The translations under genes and the position numbers were made by a program. Below the pieces are notes generated by a model that worked only from the letters and a program-made list of their open reading frames with translations, did not search any database and was not told the origin of the DNA. A stretch of 64,000 nucleotides of DNA from Pogonophryne albipinna (lineage: Eukaryota; Chordata; Actinopteri; Perciformes; Artedidraconidae): positions 15,964,107 through 16,028,106 of the forward strand of contig CM053256.1 in the NCBI GenBank assembly GCA_028583405.1, read 5' to 3'. Shown piece after piece: positions 40,707 to 61,502 of this stretch (position 1 is its first letter; each line of letters starts with the position of its first letter).

Positions 40707-42478
40707 ATGAATTTGGGAAATTTACCAAAATATTTCAGAACAATTGACAAACAATCAACATTTTCTCATAGTAATCTATCATCAAGTATGTTTTAAAGCA
40801 GGATAACATACTGTATGTTGTTGGCGCCTGCTATATATTGAGGATATCAAGCCTTGCACATGTGAGCTTCAACTATAACGAATACATTGTTCAGGGAGTT
40901 TGTATAATTCTGTCTAATCAAATGTTATTTCTTTATTTCAGGAAAATTAGCAAAAAGTGTGCTATTATGCAGATTAAGTTAGGCTCATAATGTCATGTTG
41001 CAAACATTGCTTATACATACACACCATATATGTTATTTTCTTTTAACGCCTGAAACCCCACGCTTATTACTCATACTCTGTCTGAAGAGTGATTATTTTA
41101 AATAGCCCAGATGCCTGTCTGTGTGTGTGTGCTTTGAAATCAACTTTATGCTAATCCTGTTCCACGCCTTGACAGTCTTAGTGAGTAGACACATTAGCAT
41201 AACTAGCTTGTGCCGTGAACAACAGGGGTCCGTGTGGTTCACGTACAGTACGTAGGTGTGTGTCGTTCTTATCTGAGATGTGTACGTGAGAGGAAAGAGC
41301 TTTAGAGAGACAGAATGTCACTCTTCTCCCTCATTTGCTCTTTCCCTCTGTAGTTAGAAGGCCTCTGCCTCATTTACACCTACAGAGGTGTGGGATCTGG
41401 GAGAGTGCCACACACACATATACACACTCACACAGGGGACCTTTTCTTAACCACGAAGCATATGGTTAAGAGAAGGTGCTTGACTTGTGACTAGACCTGG
41501 CATTAAGTCCCATCCTTCATTTTCTCTCAGATCCTTATTTTTTGTGTTGCACTTGTACATGTTATAGCAAAGACGGACTAAGTGGGAAGATAAATAGATG
41601 GATGGATCGATAAATAGAAGCTGAAATGGATATTTATTTCTCACTTTGTTTGTTTTCATCTCTCTTTTACATTTATCCCATCTCCTATTTGTTTTTGCTT
41701 GTTTGTTTATAACATGGAGCCTAACTCCCAGCAGGACATTTGAAGCAGGCAGAGCTGACACACAAACACACACACACACACACTCGCAAATGCACACACA
41801 AACACAGACCTCATAGCTGCTGCTGGCATCACGCCATCCTGTCTGGGCCTGTCTATGTGTAGGGGGCGAGCTGTCTGCCCTCATCAGTGCCAACATGTCG
41901 CCTATATGTACGCTGCTCCAGGGGGACCTGTGTGTGTGTATTTATGTGTGTGTGTCCGTATGTTCAGCCCTTTACCGATACCCAGTGACCATGTGGGTAC
42001 AACAAAGCTCATTACACTGGTGACCTCAATCCCATTTGATATGTGTATCCACATTTTGTGGGCATATGACTAAACAGAAATTAACATATTTAACAGGCAG
42101 TTTTACAAACATGCAGATGGATGTAAATGTGAGGTTACAGAGATACACCAACATTTATATATTGAGTAAAAATGCTGCTTTATTGTGCAGCAGGCCTTAA
42201 AGATGTTCACTTACTGTAGGAACACTGTGCTCAAAGAAATGTTAGACCTCATTTTAATTGCTCTTCGCTTATGTTCTTTTGTTCGTGCTGAAATTACATC
42301 ATTGATAAACTGAATATAACATATCATAACAAGCCTAAAAGCACCTCACATGTTAGGTCATTTGACCTGAGATGTATCAAACAGAATGCTATATTTTCCT
42401 GTTAAAAGCCTAGAGACGACACATATGTTCATGAATAAACTATAAAAACAGTGCTATTCAGGTAACAATAAAATTGTT
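40707..42478. other. Unassigned stretch
   Basis: Only short CA/GT-rich patches occur (about 41410-41430, 41759-41783 and 41931-41955). No gene is supported. Confidence 0.5.
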
Positions 42479-42735
42479 TATAAAATTATATTTCTATAGC
42501 GCTTTTCTTGAACCCAAAGACGCTTTACATTTGGGAGGGAGGGTAGACAAACAAAACAAAACCAAAAAGAAACAAAACAAAACAGAAAAGCAGTCAGGAG
42601 GAAGTTGGTTGAGAGGGGGGGGGGGGCTTATGGATACAGAGTTGAAGAGGTGGGTTTTGAGGCGGGACTGGAACAGGGTGAGGGACTCAGACTCACGGAG
42701 GTCTGGGGGGAGGGAGTTCCAGAGCTTCGGGTAAA
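42479..42735 (-). mobile_element. L2-like LINE 3' end fragment
   Basis: The minus-strand frame reads PKLWNSLPPDLRESESLTLF, then QSRLKTHLFNS. This is the conserved C-terminus of an L2-type ORF2. The 3' UTR ends in AAAGCGTCTTTGGGTTCAAG and GCGCTATAGAAATATAATTT. A (GGTAA)n patch (42729-42750) lies at the broken 5' side. The layout matches the fragment at 17210. Confidence 0.8.
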
Positions 42736-42766
42736 GGTAAGGTAAGGTAAACATATTGTTGAACAT

Positions 42767-44026
<1,260 letters not shown>

Positions 44027-45801
44027 TAAAGCAATAAAAGGACATGAAGACTTGGCCTTGCTTTGAACTCTGTCACTCTCTTATAAGTTACTTCTTTATG
44101 CGTTTAGAGCGCTTGCAATCTCTGGTTCTCAATGCAGTTGACCTTTTATCTATTTCTCCGGTTTCCTAACTGCAACTGTCTTTCTTCTCCATCTGTAAAT
44201 GTAACGTTTCTCCAACTGCAGGAATACTACATAGTGGATAAAACAATACACATATAGAGGCATTTGATATACTGTGCTTATAGAAATAGACAGCAGGTAT
44301 TCGTGCAGAAATACACCTTTCCCTCTGGGCCTACGCATGTGGTCTCGTTACCACTTGAAGATCTAATCACCATTAAAAGGTGTTTGATCTCAAAACACGT
44401 GGGAGGGATCCGAGCATTCGACTCCTTCCACTTCGCAGGCATCAGCTGTTTGTGATCCTGACTCTTGGCCGGGTGGAGGTACTGCCAGTCAATCTACCCC
44501 AGAATCAAAAGAAAACGTACAAATATTGTATCCATCCTTTCTTTCAAATCCTTCCAGCGTATCACCATATGCTCTAATATCCACAATTCATCCATGGACC
44601 CATCATCCCACCACCCATCCATCCATCTCCCATTCATCATCGCACATTCATCCATCCATCCTTCTATCCATCTGATCTACTTACTCTCCACATAATAGGA
44701 CTGTTTTCATTGCTACATCACATTACCCTTTGGGCATTTGGTGGGAACAGTTTAGTTCTCCTCCAGTGAATACAGTGACAGTTCTCTTTCATTATTCAGC
44801 AAAGCGTGGTCTCATGTCACTAAGGGTGAACTCTGACTCCATGGACCTGACCTTAAACCCACCAACTCACTGATGTAATGGCAGTCAATATGCAGCCTTC
44901 ACTAACACAGTCAATAATCAACATTCAGCCATTAACAGGACAATTTAAACCCAGACCGAGCAAAATGGTAAGGACTGGTGTATAACGTTTTCTTTTTTTT
45001 GTAATTAAATGCATGAATGATTTCTTGCTTTATGATGTGTGGAGGTAAAACACATACGTTAAGGTGTTTTAGTTTTTCACACACTTCTAATACTTTCCAG
45101 GCCACATTTCTTGATGATTATATAAGTGACAGTTATACCCACAGGATAAGCATGCAAGTGTGTAAAGATTATATTTCGCTGAATTATTTTATGATATCTT
45201 TTTTTTTATTACTGTTTTATGCTAATGTCAATATTCTGTTTTTGTTGCTATACTTATTTTGTCCTTCTCATGGTTCATCTCAATTTCTGCAACGACCTGA
45301 CTTGCTCACACTGATCAATATTTGATCCCATCTCTGTTTAATGTAAACACATTAAAAAGTGGTAACCATTACAATTGAATGATTCAGTGATAAAATATAT
45401 GACTACACAAGTCCTGCGGTAAATTCCTATGGAAAAATTAAGAAAAAAAGATTTTTTTATCATCTGATTTTGCTTCGTTACAAACGTCTTCAAAGCCAAC
45501 ATTGTTAACCCTCCATAAAAAAAGCACAACTCCCTGTCCTTTCCGACGCTTGCAGAAATGTCAATTAACAGCACTGTCCTTCATTTGAATATTTCTGATT
45601 ATTATGCAGCTCCTGCTCTTACATATTCAAAACGGGGTTCTCAATCCAATTAAATGGGCAATGTGCTGTAAAGGCGTGGGCAAACATGATTGAAGGCAGA
45701 GCTTAGGATGACAAACAAGAGCAATCTGAGGGAGATGGAAAACCGCTTGCTGCGAAGTTAATGGAAGACTGTGTGATGATCACTGATGGAGCAATGGGCG
45801 G

Positions 45802-45805
<4 letters not shown>
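44027..45805. other. Unassigned stretch with imperfect (CATC)n
   Basis: An imperfect CCAT/CATC tetranucleotide region lies at about 44588-44680. No gene is supported. Confidence 0.5.

Positions 45806-45882
<77 letters not shown>
45806..45882. repeat. (GT)38 microsatellite
   Basis: This is a perfect run of about 77 bp followed by a short GA-rich tail. Confidence 0.97.

Positions 45883-51665
<5,783 letters not shown>

Positions 51666-51698
<33 letters not shown>
51666..51698. repeat. (AT)16 microsatellite
   Basis: This is a perfect AT run of 33 bp, and the only long (AT)n in the window. Confidence 0.95.
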
Positions 51699-51700
<2 letters not shown>

Positions 51701-53386
51701 ACAGTGTTATATAACAGCATGAGAGCTCATTTACCACTTAGGGGGTCTGTGAAAACAATCCAGTCATTTCATTTAGATTGTCATGATCAATTGTAGGGCA
51801 CATCTGCAAATAACCATTAAGCAATCATAATTGAAGAAGGCAAATAAAATAAATATATGGCAAGATCCATACATTATAAGATGTTGATATACTGCTTTGC
51901 ACAAAGGAGGTTTAATTTTCCTCAATGTCCACCAGTTGAGACACATATGTGTATTGGGTTCTCCCTCTGTGCCTTTTTTTGCTGCATTTACAGAGCTAGC
52001 AGTCTGGTAGTAAAAAGAGAAACATAATCTTCCTCTATAAAAGGCCCTCTATAGCGGAGCAAGGCCAGATGTGTTGCGCAATGTGATCAATCTGCAAGAC
52101 TCATCTGTCTGATGAGGCTAAAATTACACAGAGAGCAGCAAAAAATCAGGTGTGACGAATGGTACCATGAAGTAAACCATATCGTTTTCAAACTGACATT
52201 CAATCCATTTAAATCAAATTCTGTTCCGGTCCAAAACAACCCGTCCAAAACAACGTTTGTTTGCAGTGAGAACTTAATCCTACTCAAATGCATGCACTGC
52301 AGTAAGAAAAGATACAGGAGGTTAATACACAGGCATTTGATGAGATACACACAAGTAAACAACCGATTAACATAGGTGGGAGAGTATAGACTTGGACTTC
52401 TGCAGACGGTGTCCGTTTTGCACGCTTTTCATTAGTGTTTGATTGAATCACCAACACTTTTTTCTTCTCAGATGTCAAATTGTGAGTTTACATTTTCACC
52501 AACACATTTTGGACCAATAAGAAATACTTCTGTATACCGTTCTGGCCCTGCTCCTTTTACCCCTCAGCAAATTCATTTGTATCACAGGTTTTTTACCTGA
52601 GATGTTAGCATGCGGGTTTAACAACTTGAGTGCAAGCTCAGAAAAATATGCCATCATCGTTTCCCCTATAATTTCTGTATGAGACTTGAGATGATGAAGG
52701 GGGGCAGGAGTGTTGAATGTCCAGGGGGAAAAACTAGTGTTGGAGAGGCGAGGAGGTGATTGGAGAGCTTTTATGAGTAAAACTACTCTTCTTTCCTTCA
52801 TACATCTTACCCTCCATCTCTCCATCTCTTATTTCACTCCAGCTGTCCCTCCTATCCTCCTTCATCCCCGCTTGGCTGGCGCTACTATAAATACATTGAG
52901 CTAGATGTAAGATCAGAAATGAATTTATCTGACTGACGCGCTCGCCGCGACAATTTCCAGAGCAATATGTTACTGTTTGAAGTCTGAGGCGTTGCAAGGA
53001 GGTGGCTACCACAATCTTATCAAACCAGAGAGGGCTGGCTGGAGAATCTAAGCGCAGGCCTCCCCGCTCTGTTGGATATTATTCACTCTGATGGCTTCAA
53101 GAGCTTTATCAGCGTGCCAGGAACGACTGAGTAACTATGTAAAGCCTGTATCTGTATCTGTCTTTTCCTTTGCACACAGACGTTCTTACACTTCAACACA
53201 TAAATACACATGTTTGCATGTGTTGCCCTGTTTAAACTCACACACTTAAATATTTAAATAGTCCCACACACCCATACATATAGCTTAGTATGAACTCCAT
53301 TCCCTTTTAAGCCTGCCATAACAGACAGGCCTAGACAGAATTGGCCTGGACACACTGCCTGTCAACCTCCTACAGCCACACACACG

Positions 53387-53387
<1 letters not shown>
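51699..53387. other. Unassigned stretch
   Basis: I see no supported gene or repeat. Confidence 0.5.

Positions 53388-53482
<95 letters not shown>
53388..53482. repeat. (CA)n microsatellite with CGCGCG cap
   Basis: This perfect run of about 95 bp ends in acgcgcgcat. Confidence 0.97.
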
Positions 53483-53484
<2 letters not shown>

Positions 53485-54470
53485 GCGCATTGGATAGGAA
53501 CCAGCGTCTGCCATCTGCGTGTGTTTGTATGTTGGCCTATTGTACCAGGGAATGTGTTATATTAATGTGTGAAAGTGAATGAATGGGTGTTGAAATGAGT
53601 CTTTTGATATTTGGAAAGTACAGAAGGTCAGGCTGTTACATGCTGTCAGGGCCAACGTTGTTTCTTTAAAGAAAGTTAAGACGGAAGTTTGTACTCAAAG
53701 TGCAACTAGGACTTAAATCATTGAATGCTTTGAAAGCATTTTTTTTTCAGTTGATGCAGATGGGAATTGTTAATAGTCGTCAATCATTAAAGGCAGAAAA
53801 GACCCTTACCTGCAGAATAAAGCCATTCATAGGCTTGATGTTGTAATCACTTCTTTGAAAACACTTGGGTTACATTTATTGGCCAAAGGAGGCTGACATT
53901 TTCCGGCACCGTTTTATCTGTATTCATAGACTTTCAAAAGCAATAGAAAAAAAGGTAAAAGTTAAGGCTGTAGACATTTTGAATAACTGATTACCATTAC
54001 CCTAATTTAATCATTTTTTTAAAGTATTTTTAGGACATACACATCAAAGTTCAATGGCTTCGAAAGAATTAGCAGTTACATGTTTTTGTTTTTTTTATAC
54101 ATGCAGCATTTACTGGGATGACATTCAAAACCTGTGTTGTATGCTGTGGCCATGTTACAAAGACTTGATCACTCCTGAATCGCTGCATTGGCTGTTTTCC
54201 ATTTAGACTTTTCAGTCCCGGTATGTGAAAGTTGTGTCCTTCAGTATTTGCTATGAATAAAAGGTGACAAATATATTGTGGAGGAACATTTTTGCTCCAA
54301 ATTCAAAGGCTGCTAACACAAGCTTGTTTTCAAAGTTTTAAATTGTGTGCAGGTTTTTTTCAGAGCACATGTGCATTTTTAAAGGTTTCACAGGTCAAAG
54401 CTCTATGGCAACAAACTTTAATCTGTGTTTAATATGTCTGTTTTTAAAGCACTCGCTGGAGCAGTAACTA
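53483..54470. other. Unassigned stretch
   Basis: I see no supported gene or repeat. Confidence 0.5.
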
Positions 54471-54522
54471 TAAATCTCGTTGTATTCTGTACAATGACAA
54501 TAAAAGCTTTTGAATTGAATTG
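54471..54522 (+). mobile_element. LINE 3' tail fragment
   Basis: TCTCGTTGTATTCTGTACAA, then GACAATAAAAGCTTTTGAAT and a short TTGAA repeat form a common fish LINE 3' terminus. Nothing upstream can be assigned. Confidence 0.65.
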
Positions 54523-54682
54523 GGAAGCAGCAGCCACAACAGGAAGCAGCTTTCAACCTTACTAATGATTTCATACCTTTCTCTGTGGTTCTTTTTCCTT
54601 ACTTGTGCAAGAACTGTTCTTTTTCTGTTTACACTTTCTGTGAAATAATAATAAAAAGAAGTAAAATAATTAACAATGTTAC

Positions 54683-54752
54683 ATATAATGTTAAACTGGA
54701 AAACTATTAACTACTAACTAGTAGTTAATAGTTTTCCAGTTTAACATTATAT
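54683..54752. repeat. Perfect 32-bp inverted repeat, 6-base loop
   Basis: The arms 54683-54714 and 54721-54752 are fully complementary, with taacta between them. Imperfect pairing continues outward for a further 10-15 bp. The DNA or its RNA would form a near-perfect hairpin. It is AT-rich and contains GTTAAACTGGAAAACTATTA. It could be a small fold-back element, a hairpin left by repair, or an assembly artefact. Confidence 0.93.
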
Positions 54753-56491
<1,739 letters not shown>

Positions 56492-56679
56492 CAACAGACA
56501 CACACTCAAGCAACCACATGTTCCGCTTCAGGCTTACACCAGGCAAAGTTAATAATTGACAGGAGATAAAAATGGGACATAATAATCACTATTATTGCAG
56601 GGTTGGATGGGACTGGATTGTATTAAATGTAAGTGCTGTGTCTGTGTGTGTTCTAAATGCTGATACTTATCAATACATT

Positions 56680-57582
56680 TAATTGTCGCTCGGATCTGTC
56701 ATTAGCTTGCATGGTTTTTCATACCATTGCTACGCTGACGACACCCAATTAATTCTGTCCTTTCCCCGCTCAGAGACCCAGGTCGTCGCACGCATCTCTG
56801 CTTGTCTAGCTGACATCTCTCAGTGGATGTCTGCTCATCACCTCAAGCTCAACCTTGACAAGACTGAACTGCTTTTTCTTCCGGGAAAATATTGTCCCAT
56901 TCTTGACCTAACAATCAACATCGGCACCTCTGTTGTTTCCCCGACTCAGACTGCAAGGAATCTGGGTGTGATCCTAGATAACAACCTGTCCTTCACTGCA
57001 AACATAGCTGCTACAACCCGCTGCTGCAGATACACTCTTTACAACATCAGGAAGATACGTCCCCAGCTGACCCAGAAAGCGACGCAGGTTCTGGCCCAGG
57101 CTCTCGTAATCTCACGCCTAGACTACTGCAACTCCCTCCTGGCTGGTCTACCTGCATGTGCCATCCGACCTCTGCAGCTCATCCAGAATGCAGCGGCTCG
57201 TCTGGTCTTCAACCTTCCTAAATGTTCCCACACCACGCTGCTTCTCCGCTCCCTTCACTGGCTTCTGGTAACTGCTAGAATCCACTTCAAGACAATGGTA
57301 CTTGCGTACCATGCTGCGAATGGATCTGGCCCTTCCTACATCCAGGACATGGTTAAACTGTACACCCCAGCACGTGCACTCCGCTCTGCATCAGCCAAAC
57401 AGCTCGCTGCACCCGCACTGCGAGGGGGACCCAAGTTCCCATCAGCAAAAACAAGTCGATTATCTATCCTGGCTCCAAACTGGTGGAATGAGCTCCCCAT
57501 TGAAATCAGGACAGCAGAAAGCCTGCACATCTTCCGGCGCAGACTGAAAACTCATCTCTTTCGACTCCACTTCGAGCGATAG
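56680..57582 (+). pseudogene. C-terminal reverse transcriptase remnant, open frame
   Basis: About 300 codons stay open from LSLGSVISLHGFSYHC to the stop at 57580-57582. The order is YADDTQLILSFP (catalytic motif C), LKLNLDKTELLFLPG, ARNLGVILDNNLSF, ALVISRLDYCNSLLAGLP, LIQNAAARLVFNLPK, LLRSLHWLL, GSGPSYIQDMVK, LAPNWWNELPIEIRTAE and RRRLKTHLFRL. The endonuclease and N-terminal RT motifs are absent, so this is not a working gene. The frame as it stands has no ATG at its start. No promoter is expected. Confidence 0.92.
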
Positions 57583-57790
57583 AACTATTAACAAAGCACT
57601 TATATACTAATAAAGGACTGGCTTATCTAAAGCCAGTTGAGTAGCACTTGAAATGTTTTTGCTCTATGAAACCTGATGTACTTATATGATTCTGTTTTCT
57701 TCAAGTTTGTATCTTGTTGGTCGAACGCACTTATTGTAAGTCGCTTTGGATAAAAGCGTCAGCTAAATGCAATGTAATGTAATGTAATGT
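56680..57790 (+). mobile_element. 5'-truncated L2-like LINE, well preserved
   Basis: The fragment begins just before the catalytic YADD motif and runs to a 3' UTR. The UTR ends in AAGTCGCTTTGGATAAAAGC, GTCAGCTAAATGC and (AATGT)4, the usual fish L2-family tail. The abrupt 5' start fits truncated reverse transcription. It is the youngest-looking LINE piece in the window, because its frame is intact. Confidence 0.92.
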
Positions 57791-58458
57791 CATAGGGTAA
57801 AGGTATACACATTCCCAAATATCTCAGAGAAGCCTCTTTAATCAACCAGTTATTTGTGTGTTCATGGCATCTCTATAACAAGGAGCCCTGGATACTTGGC
57901 TTTAAGGGGAAAGTGTATTGGTCTTACTTCTCTTATGTTAAGTTTTCTAATATCTCAAGGGAATTTCACACGACCTTCATTCCCAAATTCATTTCAACAC
58001 ACCATTTTGTGGAGGGGATGGCACCAGCTATCATCCTGCAAATGGCACACGTGCAACAACTTGTCATCGCACTCAACACTCTGTGATAAATCTCAGCGAG
58101 GCTACAGGGCTGCAGATACTGATGGACGCCCACACTGGTGTCAAAATGTCTTCATGCTCAGTGACGTATTAGCATCTCTCCGATCAGTTGACACAAAAGT
58201 CAAAGTGTGATTGTCAGTGTTGATTGCTGTGGTTGCTTCTGTCTGTCCTGCATTGCTCTTTTCCTCAAAGCAAGACATAACACTGCTAACTAACTTAGAC
58301 ATTAACAAGCTTGCAATTCCTTTCTACCAAAAGGCAACATCAAGTAAAAGATCTTTTGTTGTGCCCTCCATCATTGTATTGTTTTTTGCTCTAGTCTAGA
58401 TATTTCAAAGATCACTTGTGAAACACTTTTTATTCTAATGACATTGTTTCTGAATGCA
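57791..58458. other. Unassigned stretch
   Basis: Two overlapping frames (57854-58210) show no known domain. No gene is supported. Confidence 0.45.
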
Positions 58459-58462
58459 TTAA

Positions 58463-59424
58463 AGGTCCCATGTCATGCTTTTAGGGTTATTACCCGTCCC
58501 CTTGTGTGTTATGTAGCTTTTTCTCCATGTAAACAGTCTGCAAAGTCACAAACCCTCAAAGTACACCCTGTAGCGAGTAAAACTCTAACACAGAAAATAC
58601 CTGTCTATGCTGCCCCAGAACGCCTCGTTGGAGATTTTTCTTTTTCCATTTTTTTCTTCCTTGGTACAGTGAAGTGACCATACCCGTGGAATTCCTCACA
58701 CACTAGTATCTCTTGGCGTCACTATCAAAAGCAGTGGGGGGACCTTTAGCGTCGAGCATAGAGCTCCCTGAACGTTGGTAATAGACGGGTTGGGAATGGA
58801 TAGCGGAGAAACACTCACTCAGCCTTGTCTTTTCTCAGCCGCGCTACTCCGCGGAGTCTCGCCGGCACATACACTGACTCAGCCTTATCTTTTCTCAGGC
58901 TGTGAGTGTTTGGCGAACTGTGTGGCTTTATGTTTATGTGTGTTTATGTGTTTATGTGTGTGCTCAGGCTGAGTTTCGCAGTCTCTCGCTGTCTCGCAGA
59001 ACCCACGCAGCAACCAGGAAATGACACCAGTAATCCAGCTGACACTCGAGCCTCAAAGGGCAGAGCAGCGAGCCCCGCAACATCCCGCCAACACGGCACC
59101 CAGACCCCACGCAGCATTCTCATCTGTTGCTAACAAATGCCATTGTAACACATAATCACTGATGTTCCGCTGTAACGGTGGTGGACTCATCAGAACAGAG
59201 TGGGCGAGCTGACCAATCAGAGCACAGTGGGCTCATTGGGACAGGGGGGGGACGGGGGCAGGAGCTCCAACAAGCCGTTAAGGACAGAGAGTGAATACAC
59301 ATACTATACAGAGATGCTGTATGAGAAACCAATGTGATTTTGGAACATTGAACAATGTAAATCTATTCAAGTATACCTCAACAATGGAATTATGATCAGT
59401 AGAAATGGCAATGTCATGGGACCT
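58463..59424. mobile_element. TTAA-flanked MITE, copy 2 (piggyBac-like)
   Basis: It starts AGGTCCCATGTCATG and ends CAATGTCATGGGACCT. TTAA lies outside both ends (58459-58462 and 59425-59428). Its first ~150 bp match the minus-strand view of the right part of copy 1 (19490-20120). Its last ~150 bp match the left part of copy 1, including CATACTATACAGAGATGCTG. At 962 bp it is about 330 bp longer. The middle differs: extra sequence follows 58637, and a ~28-bp direct repeat (58812 and 58871) centres on CTCAGCCTT. It has no transposase. Confidence 0.9.
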
Positions 59425-59444
59425 TTAATACATTCATATCTATT

Positions 59445-59668
59445 ATTATTATTTTTTAATATTCTTTATTAATCCCCGTGGGGAAATTGTTTCTCTGCAT
59501 TTGACCCATCCTAGTGTTAGGAGCAGTGTGCTGCCATTTTGAACGGCGCCCGGGGAGCAGTGTAGGGAACGGTGCCTTGCTCAGGGACACCTCGTTAGCA
59601 CTTGGTCTTGCCGGGACTTGAACTGGTGACCTTCCAGTTGCCAAGCCGACTTCGCCACCACCGCCCTA
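59445..59668 (-). mobile_element. tRNA-headed SINE (V-SINE-like)
   Basis: On the minus strand the element starts near 59668 with GGTGGCGAAGTCGGCTTGG, a Pol III A-box-like stretch. The box-B-like CCAGTTCAAGTCCCGG follows. Then come a body with CCTGAGCAAGGCACCGTTCC and a tail ending ATTAATAAAGAATATT plus (ATA)n. Order and spacing fit a tRNA-derived fish SINE whose tail is borrowed from a LINE. The exact family name is not certain. Its tRNA part is not a functional tRNA gene. Confidence 0.8.
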
Positions 59669-59945
59669 CATGAAAAAGGTCCAACCAAAATGTAAGAATA
59701 AGACATCCATTGACAAATTGTACTTTCTCTTTAGGGTTAGAACACAGACAAACAGACAGCTGTGCCTACTTTTCTATTTGGGAACCTTTTATGCATTCTC
59801 TAAAAAATGTGGATATGTCTAAAGAACCATGGACATTTTTTCAAATGTTCTCTTTTTTTGTACTTCTTTACATAACTGTTCATCTTTGCTTTGAGAGCTG
59901 TAAGTCAGTTGATGTCTTTTGTAGTTAGTTATCTTATTAAGCAGC
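59669..59945. other. Unassigned stretch
   Basis: I see no supported gene or repeat. Confidence 0.5.
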
Positions 59946-60540
59946 AGTGGCGAGCCGTGACTTTTATACCTAGGCCCTCTGACACCCCCCCCCCCCCTTC
60001 CCCCAAAAGAAAAGAAGAGTTATTACGTCACAGCGTATACTTCAGCGGAATATCAAAACAGAGGCCCGGGGTGCAAAACGCATCAATGACAGCGACCCTC
60101 TACCACACAGAACAACACCATTTATATAAACACCTATCATGACAGGGCACCCACAGCCAAGTAACAATTACAAATGAATTAAGTCGGCACGGCGGCCCAC
60201 ATTGAAAATGACTTAGGCCTACCTTTGATGATAAATCACAAAGTCCATCCTCCTGTCCTTTTGGATGAAGCACTTCATGGCGGGGTCATTCAGCTGATCC
60301 TTTGCCACTCCAGTTTATCATTGTAACTCAATCTTGAAAATGACACGGTTAATAATTTCGCAACGATGTCATCACTATCACTGAAGTGAGCCATCATGAA
60401 CGAACTTATGCTAATTATAAATCTATCGATCATAAATCTATCGATTAGATTTATGATTCGAAAATAATAAAAGTAGGGTAGACATGTGGATATTATCCGG
60501 CTGAACAAAACGTGCATTTATCTAACAGGTTCGTTTTCCA
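59946..60540. mobile_element. Possible hAT element remnant
   Basis: It begins CAGTGGCGAGCCGTGA, a typical hAT-type terminus, followed by a C13 tract (59985-59997). On the minus strand the peptide SDSDDIVAKLLTVSFSRLSY continues as NDKLEWQRIS (about 60300-60390). In another frame QLNDPAMKCFIQKDRRMDFV appears near 60235-60300. These hint at a decayed hAT-type or ZMYM1-like transposase. The right end is not found, and this reading is weak. Confidence 0.4.
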
Positions 60541-60548
60541 CAGACAGT

Positions 60549-61502
60549 AGGCTTGTTTGAGACGCGTTGCCGGCTCGCCTCGAAAGTAGACGAGAATAGC
60601 CGATCGCAGCCGGGGGAGGTCTCAAAAAGCTCGCCTGAAGTCGGACAGCTCGGAGTCGGCTTCTTCTTCTTCTTCTCTCGTTTTTTTGGCGGATTGCAAA
60701 CAACTTTAAGGTGCATACCGCCACCTCCGGAGTCGGCTTGACTCGGTTTGCATTTATAAAGAATGCACAAATGTGTTTAATCGTTAATGTCAGATATGTA
60801 CTAAGTAAATACATTTGTTCCTGCTCAAGATTAGATTCAACTTTATTGTTATTGCACATATTACAGGTACTGAGACAACGAAATGCAGTTTAGCTTCTAA
60901 CCAGGTGCAACAAGCAGTAAAGTGAAAAGTAATGTACACAATAGACAGAATAAAATATAGAATGAATTGAATGATGAATAAACAGTGAGGGGTATGAATA
61001 CACTAGATATCAGCCTGTGAGCAGTATGAACAGTGTGTATGAATATGCTAAGATATATAAAGTATGAAAACGGTAAGCAGTGCAAGTATAGTATAAAATA
61101 TATAGATATTAATTTCATGATGATAAACATTGTGGAACAATGATGAAAAATTTGACTGGAAGTGGCGACGTAAAACTGACACAAAACAACAACAAACTTT
61201 AGCCGAGCCAATTGGAGAGTTTCATCAGCAGCACGGGGTAAAAACCACCAATGAGCGCTCAGCTCGAGATACCAGCGAGTCGTTTCCCATCAAACATTTC
61301 GCTTCCGCAGCCTGTGGAGAGGAACTGCGCCGCCTCGCCGCGCCTCGCTCTCAAGGCTGCGGGCGTCTTTGTCCCGCGAGATTTCAACGTCTCATGTAGG
61401 CGGGCCTCCAGAGCAAGTCGGACAAAATGACTAACCATCATGTAACGCACTAGCAAGACGTTGATCGCAACTGCGCAGGTCTCGCTTGTCTCAAACAAGC
61501 CT
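60549..61502. mobile_element. TIR element with nested LINE tail
   Basis: The left end AGGCTTGTTTGAGAC (60549-60563) is the exact inverse of GTCTCAAACAAGCCT at 61488-61502. The first 257 bp (to 60805) recur at 61737-62010. A Rex1-like LINE 3' UTR (about 60828-61125, minus) interrupts the middle. The right part is GC-rich. The open frames on either strand are not recognised proteins. The superfamily is unknown; no clear flanking duplication is seen. Confidence 0.72.
60828..61125 (-). mobile_element. Rex1-like LINE 3' UTR insertion
   Basis: On the plus strand GATTCAACTTTATTGTTATT is followed by GAGACAACGAAATGCAGTTT and AT-rich sequence. Read on the minus strand this is the known 3' end layout of fish Rex1-type LINEs, with AATAAAGTTGAATC at the tail. 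No ORF part remains. It sits inside the TIR element 60549-61502. Confidence 0.7.

Noticed and set aside
57854..58210. A 118-codon frame between the L2 fragment and the TTAA MITE
   Set aside because: I see no domain. It overlaps another unrelated frame of similar quality, and nothing suggests splicing or expression.
59445..59668. A tRNA gene suggested by A-box-like and B-box-like sequence
   Set aside because: The tRNA-like head is followed by a SINE body and LINE-type tail, and I could not fold a full cloverleaf. It is a SINE.
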